DNA from: Mycobacterium sp. 1245805.9
GTDB lineage: Bacteria > Actinomycetota > Actinomycetes > Mycobacteriales > Mycobacteriaceae
Length of the DNA: 47,759 nt
NCBI RefSeq assembly: GCF_001672915.1
Contig: NZ_LZKR01000173.1
Span: 1-47,759, forward strand
Direction: 5' to 3'
Shown here: one piece after another, positions 7,617-15,748 of the stretch
How the letters are laid out: each line of letters begins with the position of its first letter
Position numbering within the stretch: position 1 is the stretch's first letter
The notes under the pieces: generated by a model
The model's input: the letters and a program-made list of their open reading frames with translations, nothing else
Database searches by the model: none
Told to the model about the DNA's origin: nothing
Made by a program: the position numbers and the translations under genes

Positions 7617-8486
7617 ATGGATCTCAACGAGACCCGCGAAAGAATCGTCTACGAAAAGGAAGGCCCGATCGCCCGCGTCACGCTCAACTGGCCGGAGAAG
7701 GCGAACGCCCAGGACCAGAAGCTGGCCGAAGAAGTCGACGCAGCGCTGCTGGACGCGGACCGCGACTACGACATCAAGGTGCTGATCCTGAAGGCCAACG
7801 GCAAGGGCTTCTGCTCCGGGCACGCGATCGGCAACAACGCGGTCGACTACCCGGATTTTGCCACCGCCGCAGGGGTCATGGGCACACCGTGGAAGCCGCA
7901 GACCGACCTGTTCGTCAAGCCGATATTGAACCTCTGGGAGTTCTCCAAGCCGACGATCGCGGCCGTGCACGGCTATTGCGTCGGCGGGGGCACCCATTAC
8001 GGGCTGACCACCGACATCGTGATCGCCGCCGAGGACGCGTACTTCTCCTACCCGCCGCTGCAGGGCTTCGGCATGCCGTCGGGTGAATGCTCCATCGAGC
8101 CATGGGTTTTCATGAACTGGCGCCGCGCAGCCTACTACCTCTACCTCGCCGAGGTCATCGACGCCAAGCGGGCGCTGGAGGTGGGGCTGGTCAACGAGGT
8201 CGTTCCGAACGACCAACTGGAGGCGCGGGCCAACGCGATCGCCCGCCACATCGCCCAGGCGCCGCTGACGACGCTGCTGGCCACGAAGGCCAACCTCAAG
8301 CGGGCATGGGAGCTGATGGGCATGCGGGTGCACTGGCAGAGCTCCAACGACCTGGTCGCGCTCGCGTCGATCAGCAAGGACGTGCAGCAGCTGATCCAGA
8401 CGGTCTTCAAGGACAAGGTGCTGCCGTCCGAGCAGGCCCGGCGCCAGGCGGCGGCAGCCCAGACCGACGGCGCCGCAACCACATAG
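7617..8486 (+). CDS. Enoyl-CoA hydratase/isomerase (crotonase) family protein
   Basis: 289 residues with crotonase oxyanion-hole segments: K-A-N-G-K-G-F-C-S-G-H at about 59-69 and H-G-Y-C-V-G-G-G-T at about 118-126. The first catalytic-glutamate region reads P-S-G-E-C-S-I-E-P-W. The start ATG at 7617 follows GAAAGGGACG; the upstream in-frame extension overlaps the lipoyl gene and is rejected. It is clearly paralogous to the crotonase at 13191-14054: both share K-A-N-G-K-G-F-C, H-G-Y-C-x-G-G-G, E-D-A-Y-F and W-E-L-M-G-M-R-V-H. The reaction could be hydration, isomerisation or C-C bond hydrolysis of a CoA ester; motifs alone cannot decide. It lies 17 bases after the lipoyl gene and 8 before the CoA ligase. 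Confidence 0.88.
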   Translation: MDLNETRERIVYEKEGPIARVTLNWPEKANAQDQKLAEEVDAALLDADRDYDIKVLILKANGKGFCSGHAIGNNAVDYPDFATAAGVMGTPWKPQTDLFVKPILNLWEFSKPTIAAVHGYCVGGGTHYGLTTDIVIAAEDAYFSYPPLQGFGMPSGECSIEPWVFMNWRRAAYYLYLAEVIDAKRALEVGLVNEVVPNDQLEARANAIARHIAQAPLTTLLATKANLKRAWELMGMRVHWQSSNDLVALASISKDVQQLIQTVFKDKVLPSEQARRQAAAAQTDGAATT

Positions 8487-8494
8487 GCCCGCTG

Positions 8495-10039
8495 GTGAAC
8501 ATCGCCGACCACGCGAGCACCGCCGCCGAATCGCCGGCCCTGCTCGTCGCGGACGGGCGCACCATTTCGTACGGCGAGCTGTACGAAAAGAGCCAACGCG
8601 TCGCGGCCACCCTTCATCAGGCTGGGCTGCGGCGCGGCGACGGTGTGGCCCTGGTGCTGCCGAACCGGCCCGAGTTCTTCGAAATCACCTGGGGCTGCCA
8701 GCTTTCCGGGCTCTACTACACCGCCGTGAACACCCACTTCACCCCCGAAGAGGTCGCCTACGTCATCGACGACTCCGACGCCAAGGCGGTGTTCGTCGAC
8801 GCGTCAGAGGCTTCCGGGGGTGACCTCGCCGAACACGTCCGCGCGGCCAACGCACGCGTCGGGATCCATGTGGCCGTCGGGGGCGCACTGCCGGGATGGC
8901 GTTCATACGACGACGCGCTGGCGGCGGCGGGCGACGCTCCGCCGCTGTCGGACGGGTCGGAAATGCTGTACTCGTCGGGCACCACGGGACGGCCCAAGGC
9001 GGTCCGGCGGTCGCTGCCGACCGACGGCAACGGGTCGTGGGCCCAGTCGGTGCTGGAGCTGGCGCTGATCCACAAGTACGGCATGGACTCCTCCAGCGTG
9101 TACCTCTCCCCCGCGCCGCTGTATCACGCCGCCGGGGTGAACTACACCATGGCGGTGCACCGCGTCGGCGCCGCCTCGATCCTGATGCGCAAGTTCGACG
9201 CCGAGGCCGTGCTGCGATTGATCGAGACCCACCGCGTCACCCACGCCCAGTTCGTGCCGACGATGTTCGTGCGCATGCTCAAGCTGCCCGAGGCGGTGCG
9301 GCGCAAGTATGACGTCTCGAGCCTCGAATGCGTGATCCACGCCGCGGCCCCGTGCCCGGTGGACGTCAAGCACCGGATGATGGACTGGTTCGGCCCGATT
9401 ATCCACGAATATTACGGGGGCACGGAGGGATTCGCGGGCACGACGATCGGCCCCGAGGAGTGGCTCGCCCACCCCGGATCGGTCGGCAAGCCGTTCAGCC
9501 CCGTTCATGTGGTCGGCGATGACGGGGTCGAGCTTCCGGTGGGCCAGTCCGGCGAGTTGTTCTTCGAGGGCGGGCCCGAATTCGAGTACTTCAAGGATCC
9601 CGCCAAGACGGCGTCGGTCTCCAACGAGCGGGGCTGGCGGTCGCTCGGCGACATGGGCTACGTCGACGAAGACGGATACCTCTACCTCACCGACCGCTCG
9701 ACGTTCATGATCGTTTCGGGCGGGGTGAACATCTACCCGCAGGAGGCGGAGAACCTGTTGATCATGCATCCCAAGCTCGTAGACGCGGCGGTGTTCGGCG
9801 TGCCCAACGACGAGTTCGGGGAGGAGGTCAAGGCCGTCGTGCAGCCGGCCGACGGCGTCACGCCCGGGCCCGACCTCGAGGCGGAGCTCATCGCGTACTG
9901 CCGGGCCCACCTGGCGGGCTATAAATGCCCGCGCACAGTCGAATTCGAAGCGGAGCTGCCCCGCGACCCGAACGGGAAGCTGTACAAGAGGCGCATCCGC
10001 GAACGCTACTGGCAAGGGCGGGCATCGCGGATCGTATGA
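8495..10039 (+). CDS. Acyl-CoA synthetase (AMP-forming, ANL superfamily)
   Basis: 514 residues. The adenylation P-loop S-S-G-T-T-G-R-P-K-A-V lies near residue 160, followed by Y-Y-G-G-T-E-G and by Y-L-T-D-R with the hinge segment M-I-V-S-G-G-V-N-I-Y-P-Q-E-A-E. Near the C-terminus L-P-R-D-P-N-G-K-L-Y-K-R carries the catalytic lysine. It would activate a carboxylic acid to its CoA thioester through an acyl-AMP. The GTG at 8495 gives M-N-I-A-D-H, only 8 bases after the crotonase stop. A longer in-frame reading upstream overlaps that gene and is not real. Its stop overlaps the alternative ATG of the Rieske gene. It is the probable entry or recycling ligase of the pathway; chain length and substrate are unknown. 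Confidence 0.9.
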   Translation: MNIADHASTAAESPALLVADGRTISYGELYEKSQRVAATLHQAGLRRGDGVALVLPNRPEFFEITWGCQLSGLYYTAVNTHFTPEEVAYVIDDSDAKAVFVDASEASGGDLAEHVRAANARVGIHVAVGGALPGWRSYDDALAAAGDAPPLSDGSEMLYSSGTTGRPKAVRRSLPTDGNGSWAQSVLELALIHKYGMDSSSVYLSPAPLYHAAGVNYTMAVHRVGAASILMRKFDAEAVLRLIETHRVTHAQFVPTMFVRMLKLPEAVRRKYDVSSLECVIHAAAPCPVDVKHRMMDWFGPIIHEYYGGTEGFAGTTIGPEEWLAHPGSVGKPFSPVHVVGDDGVELPVGQSGELFFEGGPEFEYFKDPAKTASVSNERGWRSLGDMGYVDEDGYLYLTDRSTFMIVSGGVNIYPQEAENLLIMHPKLVDAAVFGVPNDEFGEEVKAVVQPADGVTPGPDLEAELIAYCRAHLAGYKCPRTVEFEAELPRDPNGKLYKRRIRERYWQGRASRIV

Positions 10040-10053
10040 ACGAGGGAACGGAC

Positions 10054-11427
10054 ATGGTGACTACCGAAAGCACCCACACCGACGTGAACTGGACACCCCT
10101 ACCCGTGCCGTGGGCGGTTCAGCGGCCCGACCGGATCCCCAAGCAGCGGTACTACGACCCGGAGTTCTACGCCCTCGAAAACGAGCTGCTCTGGCCACGC
10201 GTGTGGCAGATGGCCTGCCGCCTCGAGGAGATCCCCAAGGCCGGCGACTACGTCGAGTACGAGATCCTGGACGAATCGATCATCGTCGTCCGGCTGGACG
10301 CCGAAAACGTACGCGCCTACCACAACGCCTGCCGCCACCGCGGGGTAAAGCTGGTGGAGGGCAACGGAAACCGCCGCACCTTCGTCTGCCCCTTCCACGG
10401 CTGGTGCTGGGCCATCGACGGGCGCAACACCTTCGTCCTGCGGCCCGAGGAGTTCGCCGAGGAAAACCTGAGCCCGGACGACCTGCAACTCGTCCCGGTC
10501 AGATGCGAGCTCTGGGGCGGATGCGCGTGGATCAACCTCGACGACAACGCACCACCCCTGCGCGACTGCTTCGAGCCGTTCGCGTCGATCTATGACGCCT
10601 GGAAGGTCGAGTCGCTGCGCGTCGAATGGTGGCAGGCGTGCCGGCTTCCGGTGAACTGGAAGCTGGCGACGGCCGCCTTCATGGAGGGCTACCACGTCCC
10701 GCAGACCCACCCGCAGTTGCTGCCGTCCTCCATGCCCGCCACGTCGAAACCGCCGGGGCTGGCCCGGACGAACCTGTACTTCATGCGCACCCTCGGCGAG
10801 GGCATGGCCGGGATGACCCACGAAAACGACGTTCGCATCGCCGAGGGCCTGCAGACCATGGAGTTGCCGGCCGACCCGGCCGCGGCGATGGCCGCCTGGC
10901 GGGCCGCGCTCAACGACGCCATCGTCAACTGGCACCGCGCCCGGGGCTGCGACATGCCGGACCTCAACGAGCTGGAGCGGCGCGGCATCACCGAAGCGAT
11001 CAACTTCGCGTTCCCGCACTACTTTCTGCTGCCGCAATACAGCAGCGCCTCGTCATACCGGATCCGTCCGCTCGGCCCGGAGGAGACGCTGTTCGAGATC
11101 TGGTCGCTCACCCGCATCCCGCCGGACCAGGCTACCGACAAACCCACCCCACCGGAGCCCATGGCGCCCGACGACCCGCGCTGGCCGCCCATCCCCGCCC
11201 AGGATTTCTCCAACCTGCCGCGTCAGCAGAAAGGCCTGCACTCCAAGGGGTTTGAATTCATGCGGCTGTCGGACCGGATCGAAGGGCTGATCTCGAACTT
11301 CGAACGGGTCATCGACGGCTTCCTGGCCGGCCTGCCCTACGACGTGCTAGTACCCGCGATCCAGAAGACCAACACCACCATCGACGTGCCGATCGCCGAC
11401 CTGGGTTTCGGCTCGGAGGGGCGATGA
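10054..11427 (+). CDS. Rieske non-heme iron ring-hydroxylating oxygenase, alpha subunit
   Basis: 457 residues. The Rieske [2Fe-2S] motif is C93-x-H95 ... C112-x-x-H115 (A-C-R-H-R-G and C-P-F-H-G-W). The catalytic domain has the mononuclear iron histidines in E-G-Y-H-V-P-Q-T-H-P. Such enzymes hydroxylate or demethylate aromatic rings, steroids or alkyl amines, using electrons from a reductase and ferredoxin. No reductase or ferredoxin gene is nearby, so these must come from elsewhere. ATG 10054 follows GAGGGAACGG; an alternative ATG at 10036 overlaps the ligase stop as ATGA. The 3' end overlaps the KstD-like gene by 4 bases. The pairing with a ketosteroid-dehydrogenase-like flavoprotein suggests a cyclic substrate. 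Confidence 0.9.
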   Translation: MVTTESTHTDVNWTPLPVPWAVQRPDRIPKQRYYDPEFYALENELLWPRVWQMACRLEEIPKAGDYVEYEILDESIIVVRLDAENVRAYHNACRHRGVKLVEGNGNRRTFVCPFHGWCWAIDGRNTFVLRPEEFAEENLSPDDLQLVPVRCELWGGCAWINLDDNAPPLRDCFEPFASIYDAWKVESLRVEWWQACRLPVNWKLATAAFMEGYHVPQTHPQLLPSSMPATSKPPGLARTNLYFMRTLGEGMAGMTHENDVRIAEGLQTMELPADPAAAMAAWRAALNDAIVNWHRARGCDMPDLNELERRGITEAINFAFPHYFLLPQYSSASSYRIRPLGPEETLFEIWSLTRIPPDQATDKPTPPEPMAPDDPRWPPIPAQDFSNLPRQQKGLHSKGFEFMRLSDRIEGLISNFERVIDGFLAGLPYDVLVPAIQKTNTTIDVPIADLGFGSEGR

Positions 11428-13124
11428 CCACCCGCTGGGACCGCTCCGTCGACCTGCTCATCGCGGGCAGCGGCGGTGGCGGCATGGTGGCCGGCCTGGC
11501 AGCGATCGACTGCGGCCTCGAACCGCTGATCCTCGAGAAGCAGGCGCTGGTCGGGGGCTCGACGGGCCTGTCGGGCGGCATCGTGTGGCTGCCCAACAAC
11601 CCGCTGATGCGGGCCGAGGGCATCGCCGACTCGCACGAGGACGGGATGGCCTACCTGGCCGACGTGGTGGGCGACATCGGCGCCCCCTCCTCGCCCGCGC
11701 GCCGCGAGATGTTTCTCACCGCGGGCTACGAAATGATCAATTTCCTGATCCGCAAGGGCGTTCGGCTCATCCGTTGCGCCGGATGGAGCGACTACTACCC
11801 GAATCACAAGGGCGGCAACGAGTCCGGGCGCGCCATCGAGGGCATCCCCTTCGATGCCGCGCAGCTGGGCGATTGGAGCGACAAGGTGCAGCCGCCGCTG
11901 GCCAAGAACTATGGATTCGTGGTCCTGACCAACGAATTGCGTTCGGTCCAGTACTACAACCGGTCGCCGCGCGCGTTCGCCGTGGCGACCCGGGTGTTCC
12001 TGCGGACCGCGGCCGCGCGCGCTCGCCGCCGGCAGATCCTCACCAACGGCGCCTCGCTGATCGCCCAGATGCTCAAGGCGCTCATCGATCTCAGCGACGG
12101 GCAACCCCCGCTGTGGATCAACGCCGCGGTGGAGGACCTCATCGTCGAAGACGGCCGCGTCGTCGGGGCGCGGGTTTCCCGCGGCGGCGTGCCGCTGAAC
12201 GTGGAGGCGCGCAAGGGGGTCTTGCTGGCGGCCGGTGGATTCGGCCACAACAAGGAGATGCGCCGCCAATACAGCGGCGATCAACCCAACGAGGCGCAGT
12301 GGTCGATCGCCAACGCCGGGGACACCGGCGAGGTGCTGCAGGCCGCCATGCGGCTGGGCGCCAAGACCGACCTACTCGACGAAGCCTGGTGGCTGCCTTC
12401 GGTTTTCATCAAGGACGGCGGTGCCGCGGCCGCCTCGCTCGGCTCGGGCCGGCAACGGCCCGGCGCCATCTACGTCGACGCGACCGGCCGGCGATTCTGC
12501 AACGAGTCGAACTCCTACGTCGAGGTCGGCAAGGCGATGTACGCCAACAAGGCGGTCCCCTGCTGGATGATCTTCGACGACGGGTACGTGCGCAGGTATG
12601 TCACCAGCACCAACCCGCTCAAGCGCAACCAGAACCTGCCGCCCCAGCTCATCGAGAACGGCGCGGTCAAACGCGGCGACACCATCGCCGACCTCGCCCG
12701 CCAGATCGACCTGCCCGCCGACGAATTGGCGCAAACCATCCAACGGTTCAACCGATTCGCCGCCAAGGGCCTCGACCCCGACTTCGGGCGCGGTCAGTCG
12801 GCCTACAACGACTGCCTCGGCGATCCCGGCTACCGGCCCAACGCCGCCGTCGGGCCGCTCGACCGCGCGCCCTACTACGCCACCAGGGTCTTCCCGGCGG
12901 ACGTCGGGACATGCGGGGGCGTCGTCACCAACGAGCACGCACAGGTCCTCGACGAGCAGGACCTGGTGATCGAGGGCCTCTACGCCACCGGCAACACCAC
13001 CGCGACGGTGATGGGCCGCACGTATCCCGGCGCGGGCGCCAGCATCGCCAGCTCGATGGTGTTCGGGTACGTGGCCGCGAGGCACGCCGCCGGGCGCCGG
13101 ATCGCCGGCGAGAACGCCCGCTAA
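11424..13124 (+). CDS. KstD-like FAD-dependent dehydrogenase (3-ketosteroid-1-dehydrogenase / fumarate-reductase family)
   Basis: 566 residues, the length of 3-ketosteroid delta-1-dehydrogenases. The N-terminal FAD motif is L-I-A-G-S-G-G-G-G-M at about 12-21, followed by V-G-G-S-T-G-L-S-G-G. The middle has L-A-A-G-G-F-G-H-N. The C-terminus has Y-A-T-G-N-T-T-A and T-Y-P-G-A-G, where the Tyr and Gly match the C-terminal catalytic Tyr/Gly pair of KstD enzymes. It probably introduces a double bond next to a carbonyl in a ring, but family members act on varied ketones, so the substrate is open. Its ATG overlaps the Rieske stop (ATGA), implying translational coupling. It is the last gene of the rightward run; the inverted repeat at 13129-13190 follows 4 bases after its stop. 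Confidence 0.88.
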   Translation: MTTRWDRSVDLLIAGSGGGGMVAGLAAIDCGLEPLILEKQALVGGSTGLSGGIVWLPNNPLMRAEGIADSHEDGMAYLADVVGDIGAPSSPARREMFLTAGYEMINFLIRKGVRLIRCAGWSDYYPNHKGGNESGRAIEGIPFDAAQLGDWSDKVQPPLAKNYGFVVLTNELRSVQYYNRSPRAFAVATRVFLRTAAARARRRQILTNGASLIAQMLKALIDLSDGQPPLWINAAVEDLIVEDGRVVGARVSRGGVPLNVEARKGVLLAAGGFGHNKEMRRQYSGDQPNEAQWSIANAGDTGEVLQAAMRLGAKTDLLDEAWWLPSVFIKDGGAAAASLGSGRQRPGAIYVDATGRRFCNESNSYVEVGKAMYANKAVPCWMIFDDGYVRRYVTSTNPLKRNQNLPPQLIENGAVKRGDTIADLARQIDLPADELAQTIQRFNRFAAKGLDPDFGRGQSAYNDCLGDPGYRPNAAVGPLDRAPYYATRVFPADVGTCGGVVTNEHAQVLDEQDLVIEGLYATGNTTATVMGRTYPGAGASIASSMVFGYVAARHAAGRRIAGENAR

Positions 13125-13128
13125 GTCC

Positions 13129-13190
13129 CGCGAGCAGACGCAGAATCGCACCATGCCGTGGCGAAATGCGCGATTCTGCGTCTGCTCGCG
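13129..13190. terminator. Perfect 21-bp inverted repeat, bidirectional terminator candidate
   Basis: Arms at 13129-13149 and 13170-13190 are perfect reverse complements (core GCAGACGCAGAATCGC) around a 20-base loop. The repeat fills the 66 bases between two convergent genes and ends at the stop of the leftward crotonase. There is no T-tract, as usual for mycobacterial hairpins. It could also be a copy of a dispersed palindromic element. Confidence 0.7.
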
Positions 13191-14054
13191 CTAGGAACTC
13201 TCGTCGCGGCCGACGAAATCCCTTGGCTTCATGCCGGATTGCATGAGTTCGGCCCGGCGGGCCTGCACGTCGGAGGCGGCGCCCACCATGTTCGTCAAAA
13301 TGTGGCTGACCTGGAGGTGGACCCGCATTCCCATCAATTCCCAGGCCCGCTTCACGTTGTTCTTGACCGCCATCAGCGTCGTCAACGGGATCTGGGCGAT
13401 CCTGCGCGCCATCTCCTCGACGGTGCGTTCCAGGTCTTCGCGCGGCACCACCTTGTTGAGCAGACCCCAGTCGAGCGCTTCCTGCGCCGAGAGGGTGGGC
13501 GCCAGCAGCAGCCAGTCCATGGTGCGATGCCAGTTCATCAGCAACCACGGCTCGATCATGGTGTGTCCGCCGGGCTCGCCGAGGCTTTGGGCAAGCGGCA
13601 TCTGGAAATACGCGTCCTCGGACGCGACACAGAAATCGGTCAGCAGGCCGAGATAAATCCCACCGCCCATGCAATAGCCGTGGATCGCCGAGATCGTCGG
13701 CTTGGGAAACTCCCACAGATAGAGCGTGGGCCACAGAAACAGGTCGGCGGTCCCCTTGTACAGGTCCTCGAACGTGTTCCCGAAGTCCGGGTAGGGGTTC
13801 TCGTCCGGGCCCCAGCGCGCCACGTGTCCGCCGCAGAAGCCCTTGCCGTTGGCCTTGATGATGACGACCTTGATCTCTTTGTCGCGGTCGGCCTCGTGTA
13901 GGCAGTCGTCGACTTCGGTGACCAATACCGCGTCCTTGGTGTTGGCCTTGTCGACCCGATTCAGGATGATCCGCGCAATCGGCGGTTCGCGTTCATAGAT
14001 GATCGCTTCGAGCACGCGCCGCTCCATCTCGGTGACATTACCGGACGCCCACAT
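13191..14054 (-). CDS. Enoyl-CoA hydratase/isomerase (crotonase) family protein, second paralogue
   Basis: 287 residues with oxyanion-hole segments K-A-N-G-K-G-F-C-G-G-H and H-G-Y-C-M-G-G-G-I. It is paralogous to the crotonase at 7617-8486, but the active-site stretch differs: Q-S-L-G-E-P-G-G-H-T-M-I-E-P-W against G-F-G-M-P-S-G-E-C-S-I-E-P-W. An internal ATG at codon 10 (M-E-R-R-V-L-E-A, 14025-14027) is an alternative start and fits the first paralogue's N-terminus. It is convergent with the KstD-like gene and divergent from the nitrile-hydratase-like operon (127-base gap). The duplicated crotonase on either side of the run suggests two successive CoA-ester steps or two substrates. Confidence 0.87.
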   Translation of the reverse strand: MWASGNVTEMERRVLEAIIYEREPPIARIILNRVDKANTKDAVLVTEVDDCLHEADRDKEIKVVIIKANGKGFCGGHVARWGPDENPYPDFGNTFEDLYKGTADLFLWPTLYLWEFPKPTISAIHGYCMGGGIYLGLLTDFCVASEDAYFQMPLAQSLGEPGGHTMIEPWLLMNWHRTMDWLLLAPTLSAQEALDWGLLNKVVPREDLERTVEEMARRIAQIPLTTLMAVKNNVKRAWELMGMRVHLQVSHILTNMVGAASDVQARRAELMQSGMKPRDFVGRDESS

Positions 14055-14181
14055 ACCGGAATTCGCTTAGCGGTTGCGTTAAGTTCACGGCGGGAGTGAA
14101 GTGTATTTGGCGGCTCTGGACCGTGCCGCGGGGGAATCAAAGGCGGCCGCTTACATCCTGACGACGAAGGGAGCCCTGCTC

Positions 14182-15018
14182 ATGACTCCTGTGGACCGGG
14201 AAGCCCAGCTGGACTTGGTAGCCCGGCTCAAGTCCTCCTATCCCGAACTCCCGGACGCGCCCACCCCCGATCTCATCGATCACGCGCGCTTCAGCGCCTA
14301 CACCAAGACCCCGCACGATGTCGGAGGCGAGCCCGATGCGCCCCTGGAATTCGAGAACAAGCAGTACGAGGCCTGGGAAGAGAACACCTACGTCACGTGT
14401 GAGGTTCTCGGTTGGCGCGGCATCTGGCTGTCCGAAGAGCGACGCCGAATCGGCAACGTCGACGTGGGCCGCGCGATCTATCTCGGGCTGCCGTATTACG
14501 GGCGCTGGCTATTGGCCGTAGCGCGCATCCTCGTCGAGAAACACCACATCGGGCTGAGCGAGCTGGCGGAGCGCATGGCCGAGGTCAAGGCGCGCTACGA
14601 GGGCGGCCTGCAGGGAAAACCGTTGGAGGCCAAGCCAAGGTTCGAAGGGGATCCCGACGGGGTCAGACGCAATTCGCACCACACGCACGCGGTCGGTATA
14701 GGCGACCCGCAGGTATATGCGGGACGGGCCGGGGACCCGAAGTTCAAGGTCGGCGACAAGGTGGTGGTGCGGGAGCTTCCCGCGCTGTTCTATACCCGCA
14801 CCCAGGAATACGTGCGAGGCGCGACGGGCGAGATCGCGAAAGTCTCCTATGAAAGCCCCGCCGCCGAGGACGAGACGTGGGACGGGCCTGATCAAAAGCC
14901 CGAGTGGTTTTACATCGTTCGCTTCAATCTGTCCCAGCTGTGGCACGGCTACACCGGTCCCGGCAATGACACGCTGCAGACCGAGATCCCCGAGCGGTGG
15001 CTCGAAGCGGCGGGCTAG
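14182..15018 (+). CDS. Nitrile hydratase / thiocyanate hydrolase-like beta subunit
   Basis: 278 residues with the two parts of a nitrile hydratase beta chain. The helical N-terminal domain has Y-Y-G-R-W-L-L-A-V-A-R-I-L-V-E-K, then L-A-E-R-M-A-E-V. The C-terminal SH3-like domain has F-K-V-G-D-K-V-V-V-R, R-G-A-T-G-E-I-A-K-V and the final L-x-x-E-I-P-E-R-W-L-E. It would pair with the metal-binding subunit encoded next (29-base gap). ATG 14182 follows AGGGAGCC; the upstream extension is rejected. The family hydrates nitriles to amides or splits thiocyanate. The N-terminal region (first 60 residues or so) does not resemble textbook beta chains, so the substrate may be unusual. Confidence 0.82.
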   Translation: MTPVDREAQLDLVARLKSSYPELPDAPTPDLIDHARFSAYTKTPHDVGGEPDAPLEFENKQYEAWEENTYVTCEVLGWRGIWLSEERRRIGNVDVGRAIYLGLPYYGRWLLAVARILVEKHHIGLSELAERMAEVKARYEGGLQGKPLEAKPRFEGDPDGVRRNSHHTHAVGIGDPQVYAGRAGDPKFKVGDKVVVRELPALFYTRTQEYVRGATGEIAKVSYESPAAEDETWDGPDQKPEWFYIVRFNLSQLWHGYTGPGNDTLQTEIPERWLEAAG

Positions 15019-15047
15019 CTTTCGCTCACGGACCGAAAGGACTTCGT

Positions 15048-15746
15048 ATGACCGATCACGACCACGATCGCACCGCCGCACCCATGGTGGATGAAGTCAC
15101 CGACTTCGAAGTCCTCGAGATCGCCCTTCGCGAATTATGTATCGAGAAGGGGATTTTCACCGCCGAGGATCATCGGCGCTTCACCGAATTCGCCGAACAG
15201 ATCGGCCCCGCTCCCGGCGCTCGCCTGGTGGCTCGGGCCTGGCTGGATCCAGACTTCAAGAAGCTGGTGCTTGCGGATCCGCTCGCCGCCAGCAAGGAAG
15301 TCGGGGTCGACTGGCTGGAACCCACGGGTTTCGGAACACCGAGTGACTTCACCGCTTTTCAGGTCCTGGAAGACACCGAAACCCTGCATCACGTCATCGT
15401 CTGCACGCTGTGTTCCTGTTATCCGCGTCCGATCCTCGGCAACTCGCCCGAGTGGTACCGCACCCCGAACTATCGGCGCCGCATCGTGCGCTGGCCGCGC
15501 CAGGTGCTCGCGGAATTCGGGCTGTACCTGCCGGAGGAGGTCGAGATCCGGGTGGAGGATTCCAACCAGAAGCACCGCTTCATGGTGATGCCCGTCCGCC
15601 CAGACGGAACCGACGGCTGGACGGAGGACCAGCTGGTCGAAATCATCACGCGCGATTGCCTGATCGGTGTCGCGCTGCCCAAGCCCGGCGTGACGACCAA
15701 TGCGATCACCCAGACCCGCCCCGCCATCCACCCCGTAGGTCAGTAA
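15048..15746 (+). CDS. Nitrile hydratase alpha / thiocyanate hydrolase gamma-like metal-binding subunit
   Basis: 232 residues. The metal site is V-C-T-L-C-S-C, with C119, C122 and C124. In this family the last two cysteines become sulfinic and sulfenic acids that ligate Co(III) or Fe(III). Threonine after the first cysteine is the cobalt-type pattern; iron types have serine. W-L-D-P-D-F, G-x-x-x-D-W and G-N-S-P-E-W-Y also fit. The N-terminus starts with a His/Asp-rich M-T-D-H-D-H-D-R. The start is ATG 15048 after GAAAGG. The beta gene lies upstream and the short third gene begins 2 bases after the stop. Nitrile hydratase and thiocyanate hydrolase cannot be separated on this motif. Confidence 0.87.
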   Translation: MTDHDHDRTAAPMVDEVTDFEVLEIALRELCIEKGIFTAEDHRRFTEFAEQIGPAPGARLVARAWLDPDFKKLVLADPLAASKEVGVDWLEPTGFGTPSDFTAFQVLEDTETLHHVIVCTLCSCYPRPILGNSPEWYRTPNYRRRIVRWPRQVLAEFGLYLPEEVEIRVEDSNQKHRFMVMPVRPDGTDGWTEDQLVEIITRDCLIGVALPKPGVTTNAITQTRPAIHPVGQ

Positions 15747-15748
15747 GC

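Noticed and set aside
8087..8494. In-frame 5' extension of the acyl-CoA synthetase
   Set aside because: It overlaps the crotonase in another frame and reads as Arg/Gly-rich noise; GTG 8495 fits the family N-terminus.
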